Shown here: positions 38,406-50,041 of the stretch, in pieces
Position numbering within the stretch: the first letter of the stretch is position 1
Layout of the letters: every line of letters starts with the position of its first letter
Assembly: GCF_002105755.1 (NCBI RefSeq)
Contig: NZ_CP020821.1
Coordinates: forward strand, 4,216,001 to 4,280,000
DNA length: 64,000 nt
Origin: Mycobacterium colombiense CECT 3035
GTDB lineage: Bacteria > Actinomycetota > Actinomycetes > Mycobacteriales > Mycobacteriaceae
Reading direction: 5' to 3'
Notes under the pieces: generated by a model
The model's input: the letters and a program-made list of their open reading frames with translations, nothing else
Told to the model about the DNA's origin: nothing
The model's database searches: none
Made by a program: the position numbers and the translations under genes

Positions 38406-39161
38406 TCAGGCCACGACCTGGATGGGGTCGCCGACGTTCACCTCGTTGAAGTACCAGGCGGCGTTGTCGGGGCTGAGGTTGATGCAGCCATGGCTGACGT
38501 TGGCGTTGCCCTGGGAATCGACCGACCACGGGGCGGAGTGCACGTAGACGCCGCTCCAGGTGACGCGAACGGCGTACGAGGCGGTGATCTTGTACCCCTC
38601 GGGGGAGCTGAGCGGGATGCCGATGGTCCGCGAGTCCATCACCACGGTGCGCTGCTTTTCCAGCGCGGTGAAGCTGCCGATCGGGGTGGGCCGGCTGGGC
38701 TTGCCCATCGACGCGGGCATGGTGCGCAGCACCTCTCCGTCCCTGCTCACGGTGAAGGTGTGCTTGGAGATGCTGGCCACGCCGAGGAGCGCATCGCCGG
38801 TGTCAAAGCCCGTCGTCAGGGCCTGCACGCCGACCGACACGTGGGTGTGGGCCGGCCAGTACTGGTTCGGCACCCACTGCACGACGTTGTCCTGGACCCA
38901 CTGGAAATGCCCGGGCGTGCCGCTGGGCGACGTCACGTGGATTGACCGTTCGGCCGCGGCCCGGTCGACCACCGGGGCGGTGAACGTCACCACCACCGGG
39001 TGGGCCACACCCACCACGTCGCCGGCGGCGGGCAAAATCGAGGCGACTTCGGGTCCCGGGTGCGGCAGCGGCACGGCGGCGCTGCTTCGGCCGACCGGTG
39101 CCACCAGGCCCACGGCCGTGATCGCGACCATAACAAATAGATAACGAACACCTCGACGCAT
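38406..39161 (-). CDS. ldtA: L,D-transpeptidase LdtA (LdtMt1-like)
   Basis: 251 residues, the same length as M. tuberculosis LdtMt1 (Rv0116c). N-terminal signal/anchor segment (MRRGVRYLFVMVAITAVGL), an Ig-like domain (PAAGDVVGVAHPVVVTFTAPV, FQWVQDNVVQWVPNQYWP), and the YkuD catalytic domain with VYVHSAPWSVDSQGNANVS and the active site SHGCINLS (Cys226). It makes 3-3 cross-links in peptidoglycan outside the membrane and is the target of carbapenems. ATG 39161 with GAAGGGTGG upstream; an earlier in-frame start would lengthen the signal region. Divergent from oxyS. Confidence 0.95.
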   Translation of the reverse strand: MRRGVRYLFVMVAITAVGLVAPVGRSSAAVPLPHPGPEVASILPAAGDVVGVAHPVVVTFTAPVVDRAAAERSIHVTSPSGTPGHFQWVQDNVVQWVPNQYWPAHTHVSVGVQALTTGFDTGDALLGVASISKHTFTVSRDGEVLRTMPASMGKPSRPTPIGSFTALEKQRTVVMDSRTIGIPLSSPEGYKITASYAVRVTWSGVYVHSAPWSVDSQGNANVSHGCINLSPDNAAWYFNEVNVGDPIQVVA

Positions 39162-39569
39162 AGCGTCCACCCTTCGAGATGGTGCGACCAACACACCGAT
39201 ATTCTACTGGTTACCCACTAATCACCGGTTTCAGCAAACAATGGCAGCTCGGCCCGGTCGCCACGGTCACGATTCGATCACCGATTGAGTTCAACCGCGT
39301 CGAAGGGCGGTCGCACGGGTAGCGCGGTGCGGCATCGCCATCCGCCACCTTCGCCCCGAGCCCGCGCCCGCAGTTGCGATGAAAGCGGCACCGAGGCTTC
39401 GGATTTCGCGGGACTTCGTGGCCGCAACCCATCGCCCGGCCCGATGGGCCGACTCATCGGAATAGCCGCAACAGTCCGGGCGCAAACGTCGGCTTGGCCC
39501 GCCCGCCGGCGACGCGTTAGCCTCAGCGGGATCGGCGCGCCGAGGCCGAGCCCGACCCGAGGAGTGCGG
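39162..39569. promoter_or_regulatory. Divergent ldtA-oxyS intergenic region
   Basis: 408 bp without a supported gene. On the minus strand TAGAAT at 39206-39201 is a plausible -10 for ldtA, 40 nt before its ATG. LysR regulators usually bind their own divergent promoter, so OxyS sites are expected here, but I see no unambiguous T-N11-A palindrome. Confidence 0.4.
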
Positions 39570-40502
39570 GTGCTCTTTCGTCAACTGGAGTATTTCGTCG
39601 CCGTCGCCTCCGAGCGGCACTTCGCCCGGGCCGCCGAAAAGTGCTTTGTCTCCCAGCCTGCGCTGTCGGCCGCGATCGCCAAGCTGGAGCGAGAACTCAA
39701 CGTCACGCTGATCAACCGCGGGCACAGCTTCGAGGGCCTCACACCGGAAGGCGAGCGGTTGGTGGTGTGGGCCAGGCGGATTCTGGCCGAGCACGACGCG
39801 TTCAAGTCCGAAGTGGACGCCGTGCGCTCGGGCATCACCGGAACCCTGCGGTTGGGCACGGTTCCCACCGCGTCCACCACCGCGTCACTGGTGCTCTCGG
39901 CGTTCTGTTCGGCGCACCCGTTGGTCAAGGTGCACATCCTGTCCCGGCTCGCGGCCACCGAACTGTACCGGCGCCTGCGTGAGTTCGAGATCGACGCCGC
40001 CATCGTGCATGCGTCGCCCGACGAGGCCCACGACGTGAATTTGGTTCCGCTATACCAGGAGCGCTACGTGCTGTTGGCGCCCGCGGACATGGTGGGATCC
40101 GGTGCGGCGACGATGGCCTGGGCCGAGGCCGCGCAACTCCCGCTGGCGTTGCTCACCCCCGACATGCGCGATCGCCAGATCATCGACAAAGCGTTCGCCG
40201 ACCATTCGATCACGGTCAGCCCGCAGGTCGAAACAGATTCCGTCGCATCGTTATTCGCACAGGCATCGGCGGGTAACTGGGCGTCCATCGTGCCGCACAC
40301 GTGGCTGTGGACGTCGCCGCTGGGTCCGGACATCCGGGCGGTGGAGATGGTCGATCCGGTGCTCAAAGCCGATGTCGCCCTGGCCACCAACTCGAGCGGA
40401 CCGGGATCGCCGATCGCCCGCGCGCTGGCCACGTCGGCCGGCCAGCTTTCGCTGAACGAATTTTTCGACGCCCAGCTCTTGGGCCTCACCCGCCGGCGCT
40501 GA
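39570..40502 (+). CDS. oxyS: LysR-family regulator OxyS
   Basis: 310 residues. N-terminal winged helix-turn-helix opens FRQLEYFVAVASERHFARAA with recognition helix VSQPALSAAIAKLERELN, then a LysR substrate-binding domain (GTLRLGTVPTAS, FEIDAAIVHASPDEAHDV, QVETDSVASLFAQASAGNWASIVPH). The sequence and its place between ldtA and oxcA match Rv0117. GTG 39570 chosen (GAGG upstream); GTG 39564 would add two residues. Rv0117 has been linked to oxidative-stress control of catalase; here local targets may include oxcA, which converges on it with a 17-bp overlap. Confidence 0.92.
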   Translation: MLFRQLEYFVAVASERHFARAAEKCFVSQPALSAAIAKLERELNVTLINRGHSFEGLTPEGERLVVWARRILAEHDAFKSEVDAVRSGITGTLRLGTVPTASTTASLVLSAFCSAHPLVKVHILSRLAATELYRRLREFEIDAAIVHASPDEAHDVNLVPLYQERYVLLAPADMVGSGAATMAWAEAAQLPLALLTPDMRDRQIIDKAFADHSITVSPQVETDSVASLFAQASAGNWASIVPHTWLWTSPLGPDIRAVEMVDPVLKADVALATNSSGPGSPIARALATSAGQLSLNEFFDAQLLGLTRRR

Positions 40503-42236
40503 CCGCCGCCGGCGGCCGGGTGGCCGCGCTGGCCGGGTTCAGGTTGGACAGGTGCCCGCTTTCCACGCCCGCCGCCGGGTCGAGTTCGCAGTCGATCAGT
40601 GACGGCGCCCCGGAGCCGAGCGCCTCCGTCAGCGCCGCGCGCAGCTCCGAGGGGGTCGTGACGTGATATCCCTTGCCGCCGAACGCCTCCGCGAGCAGCT
40701 CGTGGCGCGCCCGGGCGCTCAGCACGGTCGGGGCCGGATCGGATCCCGCGGCAGCCCTGCCGGCCGTGGTCTCGTCGCCGCGGTAGACGCCGCCGTTGTT
40801 GAGGATGACGACGGTCACCGGCAGCCGGTAGCGGCAGATGGTCTCGATCTCCATGCCGCTGAACCCGAATGCGCTGTCACCCTCGATCGCGATCACCGGC
40901 TTGCCGGTCTCGACGGCGGCGCCGATGGCATAGCCCATGCCGATGCCCATCACGCCCCAGGTTCCGGTGTCCAGCCGGTGCCGCGGCAGCTCCATGTCGA
41001 TGACGTTGCGGGCCAGATCGAGCGCGTTGGCCCCTTCGTTGACGACGTACACGTCGCGGTTGTCCTGCAGCACAGAGCGAATCGCGCCGAGGGCGTTGTA
41101 GAACCGCATCGGGTGCGGATCTTCGGCCAGGCGCTCGCGCATCTTGGCGTCGTTTCGCGCGGCGCGCTCGGCCAGCTCGGCGACCCACTCCGGCGGAGCT
41201 GTGATCGGGTGCGCGACCACACCGTCGCGCAGAGCGGACATCACCGAGCCGACGTCGCCGGCCAGCGGCGCATCGATCCGCTGGTTGCTGTCGAACTCGG
41301 AGGCGGCGATGTCCACCTGGACGAACTTGGCGTCCCGGTCCCATTGCGGTGACTCTCCGTGGCCCAGAAGCCAATTCAGCCGGGCACCGACCAGCAGAAC
41401 CGCGTCGGCGCGCGAGATCGCCAGCGAGCGGGCCGCGGCCGCCGACTGTGGGTGTGAATCCGGCAGCAGGCCCTTGGCCATCGACATCGGCAGGAACGGA
41501 ATCCCGGTCGCCTCGACGAACTGCCGAATCACGTTGTCGGCCTGGGCATACGCCGCGCCCTTGCCGAGCACGATCAACGGCCGGCGCGCTTGGGCTAGCA
41601 CCCCCAGCGCGCGGTCGATCGCATCCGGCGCGGGAAGCTGCCGCGGTGCCGGATCGACCACCCGCCAGACCGTGCCCGCCGCGGCGGCGGCGTCCATCGC
41701 CTGGCCCAGGATCTCACCGGGGATGTCCAAATAGACCCCGCCGGGCCGGCCGGAGACGGCGGTGCGAACCGCGCGCGCGACCCCGCGCCCGATGTCCTCG
41801 ATCCGGCCGATCCGATAGGCCGCCTTGGCGAACGGCTTTGCGGCACCGAGCTGATCGATGTCCTGGTAATCGCCGCGCTGCAGGTCCACCAGCGCCCGAT
41901 TGCTGGAGCCGGAAATCTGGATCATCGGAAAGCAATTCGTCGTGGCGTTCGCCAGCGCCGGTAGGGCATTGAGGAAGCCGGGCCCGGACGTGGTGAGGCA
42001 GACGCCGGGCGGCGGGTGAGGAATCCGGCCGCGGCCGCGGCGTTGCCGGCCGAGGCCTCCTGCCGAAAACCGATGTAGCGGATGCCCGACGCCTGAGCGA
42101 CGCGCGCGAGGTCGGTGATCGGGATGCCGACGATGCCGTAGATCGTCTCCACGTCGTTGGCCTTCAGCGCGTCCACCACGAGGTGAAAGCCGTCGATCAG
42201 GCCCGTCGGGTTCGGGGATGCCGAAGCGGTGGACAT
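40486..42236 (-). CDS. oxcA: Oxalyl-CoA decarboxylase-like TPP enzyme, frameshifted
   Basis: About 583 residues, matching Rv0118c OxcA (582). PYR domain with VETIYGIVGIPITDLARVAQ and catalytic Glu in FRQEASAGNAAAAAGF, then GVCLTTSGPGFLNALPALANATTNCFP, QRGDYQDIDQLGAAKPF, and the PP domain IEGDSAFGFSGMEIETICRYRLPVTVVILNNGG with intact GDS/NN cofactor motif. One base (a C on the plus strand near 42006) is missing, so the first ~75 codons are in another frame. Decarboxylates oxalyl-CoA to formyl-CoA by family knowledge. No formyl-CoA transferase is adjacent, although a CaiB-type gene lies at 23 kb. ATG 42236 follows GAGGAG. Confidence 0.92.
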
Positions 42237-42478
42237 GTGGCGACTCCTCGGGATGCTGTGCCGTACTGCCTTGGCCATCACTGTGACCCCCGCGGCCCCC
42301 GGGTGTCCAAGACGAGGGCACTATCCGGCGATTGATGCCGTCTATCGTTGCAGGTCAGTGCGACAGTACCGCGAATCGATAGGCGCCGGTTGTCGATCGT
42401 GAGCGAACCGATATTGGACGCACCGGAAGGCCACCCGGCAGGGTGACATCGGTAAGCAAGACAGGAAGGAGTGCGGCC

Positions 42479-44092
42479 ATGACCACTGACACGATCGCCA
42501 CCGGCGAGGGGTCCACGGAATCCGCGAGCCCCGGCATCGCCGATCTGGTCGGGGCGGCCACACGTAGGGCGCCGGACGCACCGGCCCTGGTCGTCACCGC
42601 CGAGCGCATACCGGTCAGCTACCGCGACGTGATCCGGTTGGTCGACGATCTGGCCGCCCAGCTCAAGGCCGCCGGCCTGCTGCCCGGCGACCGGGTCGCG
42701 CTGCGCGCCGGCAGTAACGCCGAATTCGTCATCGGGCTGCTGGCCGGATCGCGTGCGAATCTCGTTGTGGTGCCCCTGGATCCGGCCCTACCCGTCGCCG
42801 ATCAACGCGCCCGCAGCGCGGCGGTGGGCGCCCGGGCGGTGCTCGTCGACCAGGCCGCCGGCGCCGAGAACGACACGGCGGACGGCTTGCCGTGGTGGCC
42901 GATCGCGGTGACCGTCGGGTCCGACGGCGGCGCCCCGGCGGTGAGCCTGGCTGTCACCGCCGCACCCGCGGGCGACGTGCCCGCGCCGGAGGGGCTGCGC
43001 GACGACGACGCCATGATCATGTTCACCGGCGGCACCACCGGGGTGCCCAAGATGGTGCCCTGGACGCGCCACAACGTCGCCCGCTCGGTGTCGGCCATCA
43101 TCGCCGGTTACGGGCTGGGCCCGCGGGACGCGACGGTGGCGGTGATGCCGCTGTACCACGGGCACGGCCTGCTCGCCGCGCTGCTGGGGACCCTGGTGTC
43201 CGGGGGAGCGGTGTTGTTGCCCGCGCGCGGAAGGTTCTCGGCGCACACGTTCTGGGACGACATCGAGGCCGTCGGGGCCACCTGGTACACCGCCGTCCCG
43301 ACGATCCATCAGATCTTGCTGGAGCGCGCGCGAACGGAGCAGCCGGGTGGGACGCACGCCCTGCGGTTCATCCGCAGCTGCAGCGCGCCGCTGACCGCCG
43401 AGACCGCGCAGGCGCTGCACGAGACGTTCTCGGCGCCGGTGGTGTGCGCGTTCGGGATGACCGAGTCGACCCACCAGGTGGCGACGACGGCCATCGACGG
43501 CGCCGGCAGCAGCGAAAACCCCGGCGCCACACCCGGTCTCGTCGGCCGATCGACCGGACCGCAGATCCGGATCGTGGGGCCCGACGGCCAGACGCTGCCG
43601 GCGGAGACCGTCGGCGAGGTGTGGCTGCAGGGGCCGACCGTGGTGCGCGGCTACCTCGGCGACCCGTCCATCACCGCCGCCAATTTCACCCGGGGGTGGC
43701 TGCATACCGGCGACCTGGGCACCCTGTCGCCCGCCGGCGACCTCGTGATCCGCGGCCGCATCAAGGAACTGATCAACCGGGGCGGGGAGAAGATTTCGCC
43801 GGAGCGCGTCGAGGGCGTCCTGGCCACCCACCCCGACGTCCTCGAGGTGGGCGTCTTCGGCAAGCCGGACGCGCTGTACGGCGAGACCGTCGCCGCCGTC
43901 ATCGTCGCCCGCGGCTCGGCCGCGCCGACGGCCGACGAACTGACGGCGTTCTGCCGCGACCGCCTGGCGCCCTTCGAGGTGCCGGCCGAGTTCCAGCAGG
44001 CCGACGAGTTGCCGCATACCGCCAAGGGCTCGCTGGACCGCCGCGCGGTGGCCGAGCGGTTCGGCCGCAGCGGGTCGCCGCCATCGGGCTAG
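42479..44092 (+). CDS. fadD7: Acyl-CoA synthetase FadD7 (oxalyl-CoA-synthetase-like)
   Basis: 537-residue ANL ligase: MIMFTGGTTGVPKMVPWTR (variant P-loop), FGMTESTHQVATTAID, GWLHTGDLG, RIKELINRGGEKISPERVE and HTAKGSLDRRAVAERFG (A10, catalytic Lys). ATG 42479 after GGAAGGAG. It matches Rv0119 by synteny, divergent from oxcA. Plant and fungal relatives of this type activate oxalate, so with OxcA it could form an oxalate to oxalyl-CoA to formyl-CoA route (inference). The C-terminus GRSGSPPSG is encoded by part of a duplicated 23-nt element. Confidence 0.9.
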   Translation: MTTDTIATGEGSTESASPGIADLVGAATRRAPDAPALVVTAERIPVSYRDVIRLVDDLAAQLKAAGLLPGDRVALRAGSNAEFVIGLLAGSRANLVVVPLDPALPVADQRARSAAVGARAVLVDQAAGAENDTADGLPWWPIAVTVGSDGGAPAVSLAVTAAPAGDVPAPEGLRDDDAMIMFTGGTTGVPKMVPWTRHNVARSVSAIIAGYGLGPRDATVAVMPLYHGHGLLAALLGTLVSGGAVLLPARGRFSAHTFWDDIEAVGATWYTAVPTIHQILLERARTEQPGGTHALRFIRSCSAPLTAETAQALHETFSAPVVCAFGMTESTHQVATTAIDGAGSSENPGATPGLVGRSTGPQIRIVGPDGQTLPAETVGEVWLQGPTVVRGYLGDPSITAANFTRGWLHTGDLGTLSPAGDLVIRGRIKELINRGGEKISPERVEGVLATHPDVLEVGVFGKPDALYGETVAAVIVARGSAAPTADELTAFCRDRLAPFEVPAEFQQADELPHTAKGSLDRRAVAERFGRSGSPPSG

Positions 44093-44143
44093 CGGCGATC
44101 GCAAACGCGGCGAAGCCGGGCGCAGCGGGTCGCCGCCATCGGG
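44066..44143 (+). repeat. Duplicated 23-nt element at the 3' end of fadD7
   Basis: An identical 23-nt stretch (begins CGCAGCGGGTCGCC) at 44066-44088, within the last fadD7 codons, and again at 44121-44143, 55 bp later. Confidence 0.75.
44092..44136 (+). repeat. Dispersed 45-nt repeat, copy 2
   Basis: 43 of 45 bases match the minus strand of 13777..13733. Lies immediately after the fadD7 stop and runs into the second 23-nt element. Confidence 0.75.
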
Positions 44144-44161
44144 CAAGGCCTGAACGGGGCG

Positions 44162-46330
44162 CTAGACGGCGGCGGTCAGCCGGGCGGCCGCGGATTCCGG
44201 CATGGGTTCGTAGCGGGCGAAGCAACGGGTGAACGAGGCGGCGCCGTGGGCCAGCGACCGCAGGTCGATCGCGTAGCGGGTCAACTCCACCTGCGGCACC
44301 TCGGCCCTGACCACGGTGCGCTCGTTGCCCGCGGTGTCGGAGCCGAGCACCCGGCCGCGCCGGCTGGACAGATCACCCATCACCGCTCCGACGAAATCGT
44401 CGGGCACTAGCACCGAGATCTCATCGATGGGCTCGAGCAGCGCCACCTTGGTCGCGGCGGCGGCCTCGCGCAGCGCCAGCGAGCCCGCCATCTGGAACGC
44501 GAAGTCCGACGAGTCGACGCTGTGCGCCTTGCCGTCGAGCAGGGTGACGCGGATGTCGACCACCGGATAGCCCGCGTGCACGCCCTTCTCCATCTGCGCC
44601 CGCACGCCCTTCTCCACGCTCGGGATGAATTGCCGCGGCACCGCGCCGCCGACCACCTTGTCGACGAATTCGAACCCCGACCCTTCCGGTAGCGGCTCCA
44701 CCTCGATGTCGCACACCGCGTACTGGCCGTGCCCGCCGGACTGCTTGACGTGGCGGCCGTGGCCTTTGGCCTTGCCGGCGAACGTTTCTCGCAGCGGGAC
44801 CCGCAGTTCCACGGTGTCGACGGTCACGCCGTAGCGGTTGGCCAGCGCGTCGAGCACGACACCCGCGTGCGACTCGCCCATGCACCACAGCACGATCTGG
44901 TGGGTTTCGGGGTTCTGTTCGATCCGCAGGGTCGGGTCCTCGGCGGCCAACCGTCCCAGTCCCACCGACAACTTGTCCTCGTCGGTCTTGGCGTGCGCCG
45001 CGATCGCGACCGGCAACAGGGGCTCGGGCATGGTCCAGGGCTTCAGCACCAACGGCTCCGACTTGTCCGAGAGTGTGTCACCGGTTTCGGCGCGGCTCAG
45101 TTTGCCGATCGCGCAGATGTCACCCGCCACCGCGGCCGTCGCCGGGCGCTGCTGCTTGCCCAGCGGGAAGGACAGCACCCCGATGCGCTCGTCCTCGTCG
45201 TGGTCGGGATGCGCATGGCCCCTGGAGTCCGAGCCGTTGGGCGTGCCGAAGAACGACGCAAAATGGCCCGACACATGAACCGTCGCGTCGGGCCTGATGG
45301 TGCCGGAGAACACCCGGACGAGGCTGACCCTGCCCACGTACGGGTCCGACGTCGTCTTCACCACCTCCGCGAGCAGCGGCGCGTCGGCGGCACACTTCAG
45401 GCTGGCGTGCGGCGCGCCGACCTGCGTGAAGACGTCGGGCAGCGGGTGTTCCCGCGGTGACGGGAAGCCGCGCGTGGCGACCTCCAGCAATTCCAGGGTG
45501 CCGACGCCGCTGCTGCTGCAGACCGGGATCACCGGAAAGAACGACCCCCTGGCGACGGCGCGCTCCAGGTCTTCGATGAGCACGGATTCGTCGATGGCCT
45601 CGCCCCCGAGATAGCGCTCCATCAGTGACTCGTCCTCGGACTCCTCGATGATTCCCTCGATCAGGGCGCCGCGTGCCTCCTCGATCTGCTCGGCGTCGGA
45701 GGGATTGGGTGGCTGCACGGTGCGATTGCCGTCGGCGTACTCGTAGCGGGTCTGCGACAGCAGTCCGATGAGGCCGTGACAGGACGGCAGGTCGGTGGGC
45801 AGATAGAGGGGTAACACCTTGTCGCCGAACGCATTCTGCGCGGCGGCCAGCGCCTCGGCGTAGTTCGCCCGCGCATGGTCGAGCTTGGTGATCACCACGG
45901 CGCGGGGCATGCCGACCTGGTTGCATTCCTGCCACAGCGATTTGGTGGGCTCGTCGACGCCTTCGTTGGCCGCGATGACGAACAGCGCGCAATCCGCGGC
46001 GCGCAGCCCGGCGCGCAACTCTCCGACGAAGTCGGCGTATCCGGGGGTGTCGACCAGGTTCACCTTGATGCCGTCGTGCGACAGGGACGCCACGGCGACG
46101 CCCACGGAACGTTGTTGGCGGATCTCGGCATCGTCGTAGTCGCAGACCGTGCTGCCGTCGGCGACCGAGCCGCTTCGGTTCAGCACTCCGGCGGCGACCA
46201 GCAGGGCATCCACGAGCGTCGTCTTGCCGCCGCCCGACGGACCTACCAGCACGACGTTGCGAATGTCGTCCGGACCGTTGGCGGTAGGAGCGTTAGCCGC
46301 TCCTTGGGAACTAGTTGTCCTGTCGGCCAT
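44162..46330 (-). CDS. fusA2: Elongation factor G-like protein (FusA2)
   Basis: 722-residue EF-G paralogue. GTPase domain with GPSGGGKTTL (G1), DTPGYADFVGEL (G3) and TKLD (G4, replacing the usual NKxD), then beta-barrel and domain IV-V segments (GHGQYAVCDIEVEPL, AGYPVVDIRVTLLDGKAHSVDSSDFAFQMA, SSRRGRVLGSD). Such second EF-Gs (EF-G2/FusA2, Rv0120c) usually cannot replace FusA; their role in translation or ribosome recycling is unsettled. ATG 46330. The gene ends 70 bp after fadD7 and converges on it. Confidence 0.93.
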   Translation of the reverse strand: MADRTTSSQGAANAPTANGPDDIRNVVLVGPSGGGKTTLVDALLVAAGVLNRSGSVADGSTVCDYDDAEIRQQRSVGVAVASLSHDGIKVNLVDTPGYADFVGELRAGLRAADCALFVIAANEGVDEPTKSLWQECNQVGMPRAVVITKLDHARANYAEALAAAQNAFGDKVLPLYLPTDLPSCHGLIGLLSQTRYEYADGNRTVQPPNPSDAEQIEEARGALIEGIIEESEDESLMERYLGGEAIDESVLIEDLERAVARGSFFPVIPVCSSSGVGTLELLEVATRGFPSPREHPLPDVFTQVGAPHASLKCAADAPLLAEVVKTTSDPYVGRVSLVRVFSGTIRPDATVHVSGHFASFFGTPNGSDSRGHAHPDHDEDERIGVLSFPLGKQQRPATAAVAGDICAIGKLSRAETGDTLSDKSEPLVLKPWTMPEPLLPVAIAAHAKTDEDKLSVGLGRLAAEDPTLRIEQNPETHQIVLWCMGESHAGVVLDALANRYGVTVDTVELRVPLRETFAGKAKGHGRHVKQSGGHGQYAVCDIEVEPLPEGSGFEFVDKVVGGAVPRQFIPSVEKGVRAQMEKGVHAGYPVVDIRVTLLDGKAHSVDSSDFAFQMAGSLALREAAAATKVALLEPIDEISVLVPDDFVGAVMGDLSSRRGRVLGSDTAGNERTVVRAEVPQVELTRYAIDLRSLAHGAASFTRCFARYEPMPESAAARLTAAV

Positions 46331-46463
46331 GACTTTCCTCCAGGTTGCCCAGGGCGCGCCGTTGCTGACCTAGTAAGCACCTATCTAGCTACCATTCACC
46401 CAACTTCGGTCGACCACAAGACCGTCGGGCCAGATCAGGTACCCGGGACTTACGGGTCGCCGC

Positions 46464-46889
46464 TCAGTAGTGCCAGCTGGACCAACGCCGCACGGCGACC
46501 TCGATCACCGGGCCGTCCAGCGAAACCGATTGATATTGAGGGTATTTCGCGCGCAGCAGGCGACGGCCGAGATCAACGGCGTCACCGTCGGTGTGGACCG
46601 TGGCCAGACCGTCGGCGCGCACCCACCACAGCTGGGTCCAGTCGTCGGCGTAGTGATCGACGAGCAGGCTCACCCGCGGGTTGTCGTCGATGTTGGCCAG
46701 CCGGCGCAGCCGCCGCGTCGTTTTCGGTTTCGCGTCGACGGCCGTGTAGACGATGTCGGGCCCGTCCGGGTCGCCGGCGGCGACCGCGAAGACCACCGGC
46801 ACCAGGTGCGGCAGGCCGCCGGGCGCGACCGTGGCCAGCCGGGCTACCGGGGACCCGATGAAGCCGGCCTTGGGGTCGAATTCGCCCAC
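46464..46889 (-). CDS. PPOX-class F420-dependent oxidoreductase-like protein (Rv0121c-like)
   Basis: 141-residue split-barrel flavin/deazaflavin-binding protein: [23 protein letters not shown] at the N-terminus, [23 protein letters not shown] and [11 protein letters not shown], ending in [12 protein letters not shown]. This is the pattern of mycobacterial TIGR03668-type PPOX proteins that use F420. GTG 46889. It sits upstream of fusA2 on the same strand (133-bp gap), as in M. tuberculosis. Substrate unknown. Confidence 0.88.
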   Translation of the reverse strand: MGEFDPKAGFIGSPVARLATVAPGGLPHLVPVVFAVAAGDPDGPDIVYTAVDAKPKTTRRLRRLANIDDNPRVSLLVDHYADDWTQLWWVRADGLATVHTDGDAVDLGRRLLRAKYPQYQSVSLDGPVIEVAVRRWSSWHY

Positions 46890-47061
46890 TCGGTCAGCTT
46901 AAGACGCGCGCCAGACGAGGGCGCGAAGCCGACGCGGCTCGTCAGACCTGGCACATGCCGTGCATAGCTACCTGCATTACGGTTATATACACACAAATGT
47001 GCCGCCAAGATCCTGAGGCCGGGACAGTTGTTCTTTACCGCGAAGCAGGAGGGTGACACCG

Positions 47062-48144
47062 ATGAGCAAATCGCAGCACCGCCCGGTCTTGTGGTCATGG
47101 TTGGTCAGCGTGCTGACCGTGGTGGGCCTGGGCCTCGGTTTGGGGTCCGGGGTGGGCCTCGCGCCGGCGTCGGGAGCACCGTCGAATTTCGCGCTGGACC
47201 GGTTCACCGACCGTCCGCAGGCGCCGCTGGACCCGTCGGCGATGGTCGGTCAGGTCGGGCCGCAGGTGGTCAACATCGACACCAAATTCGGCTACAACAA
47301 CGCGGTGGGCGCCGGAACCGGCATCGTGATCGACCCCAACGGTGTCGTCCTGACCAACAACCACGTGATCTCCGGCGCCACCGACATCAGCGCATTCGAC
47401 GTCGGTAACGGGCAGACCTACGCCGTCGACGTGGTCGGCTACGACCGGACGCAGGACATCGCGGTGCTGCAACTGCGCGGCGCGAGCGGCCTTCCGACCG
47501 CCGCGATCGGCGGCGAGGCCACCGTGGGCGAGCCCATCGTGGCGCTCGGCAACGTCAACGGCCAGGGTGGCACGCCCAACGCGGTGACCGGCAAGGTCGT
47601 CGCGCTCAACCAGAGCGTCTCCGCGACCGACACGCTGACCGGCGCGCAAGAAAGCCTGGGCGGCCTGATCCAGGCGGACGCCCCGATCAAGCCGGGCGAT
47701 TCCGGCGGGCCGATGGTGAACAACGCCGGCCAGGTGATCGGCGTGGACACCGCCGCCACCGACAGCTACAAGATGTCGGGCGGGCAGGGCTTCGCCATCC
47801 CGATCGGGCGCGCGATGGGAGTCGCCGGACAGATCCGCTCGGGCGCCGGCTCGAACACGGTGCACATCGGCCCCACGGCCTTCCTCGGTTTGGGCGTGAT
47901 GGACAACAACGGCACGGGCGCGCGGGTGCAACGGGTGGTCAACGCCGGTCCCGCCGGCGCCGCCGGGATCGCGCCCGGTGACCTCATCACCGGCGTCGAC
48001 AACGTCGCGATCACCGGCGCGACGTCCATGACCGAGGTGCTCGTCCCGCATCACCCCGGGGACACCATCGCGGTGCATTACCGGTCCAATGACGGCGGCG
48101 AACGCACCGCCAACATCACCCTGGCGGAGGGACCGCCGGCCTGA
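47062..48144 (+). CDS. pepA: Secreted HtrA-like serine protease PepA
   Basis: 360 residues, close to M. tuberculosis PepA/Mtb32A (355). Signal peptide (hydrophobic run LWSWLVSVLTVVGLGLGLG and cleavage near SGAPSNFALD), trypsin-like domain with His in LTNNHVI, Asp in DRTQDIAVLQL and Ser in KPGDSGGPM, then a PDZ domain (ARVQRVVNAGPAGAAGIAPGD). Exported protease. ATG 47062 behind AGGAGGG; an ATG-like start 3 codons upstream is less likely. 122 bp upstream of treS on the same strand. Confidence 0.93.
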   Translation: MSKSQHRPVLWSWLVSVLTVVGLGLGLGSGVGLAPASGAPSNFALDRFTDRPQAPLDPSAMVGQVGPQVVNIDTKFGYNNAVGAGTGIVIDPNGVVLTNNHVISGATDISAFDVGNGQTYAVDVVGYDRTQDIAVLQLRGASGLPTAAIGGEATVGEPIVALGNVNGQGGTPNAVTGKVVALNQSVSATDTLTGAQESLGGLIQADAPIKPGDSGGPMVNNAGQVIGVDTAATDSYKMSGGQGFAIPIGRAMGVAGQIRSGAGSNTVHIGPTAFLGLGVMDNNGTGARVQRVVNAGPAGAAGIAPGDLITGVDNVAITGATSMTEVLVPHHPGDTIAVHYRSNDGGERTANITLAEGPPA

Positions 48145-48265
48145 TATCCGCGCCGACGGGACGCGACCCGTGGCGAATTCGTTTGCTGCCGGGCGTGTTT
48201 CGTCGTAAACGTGGGGGTGTGATTCCGAAAGTGGCGCCCAGGGTACCCGTGGCATCGTGGATTTG

Positions 48266-50038
<1,773 letters not shown>

Positions 50039-50041
50039 TTT

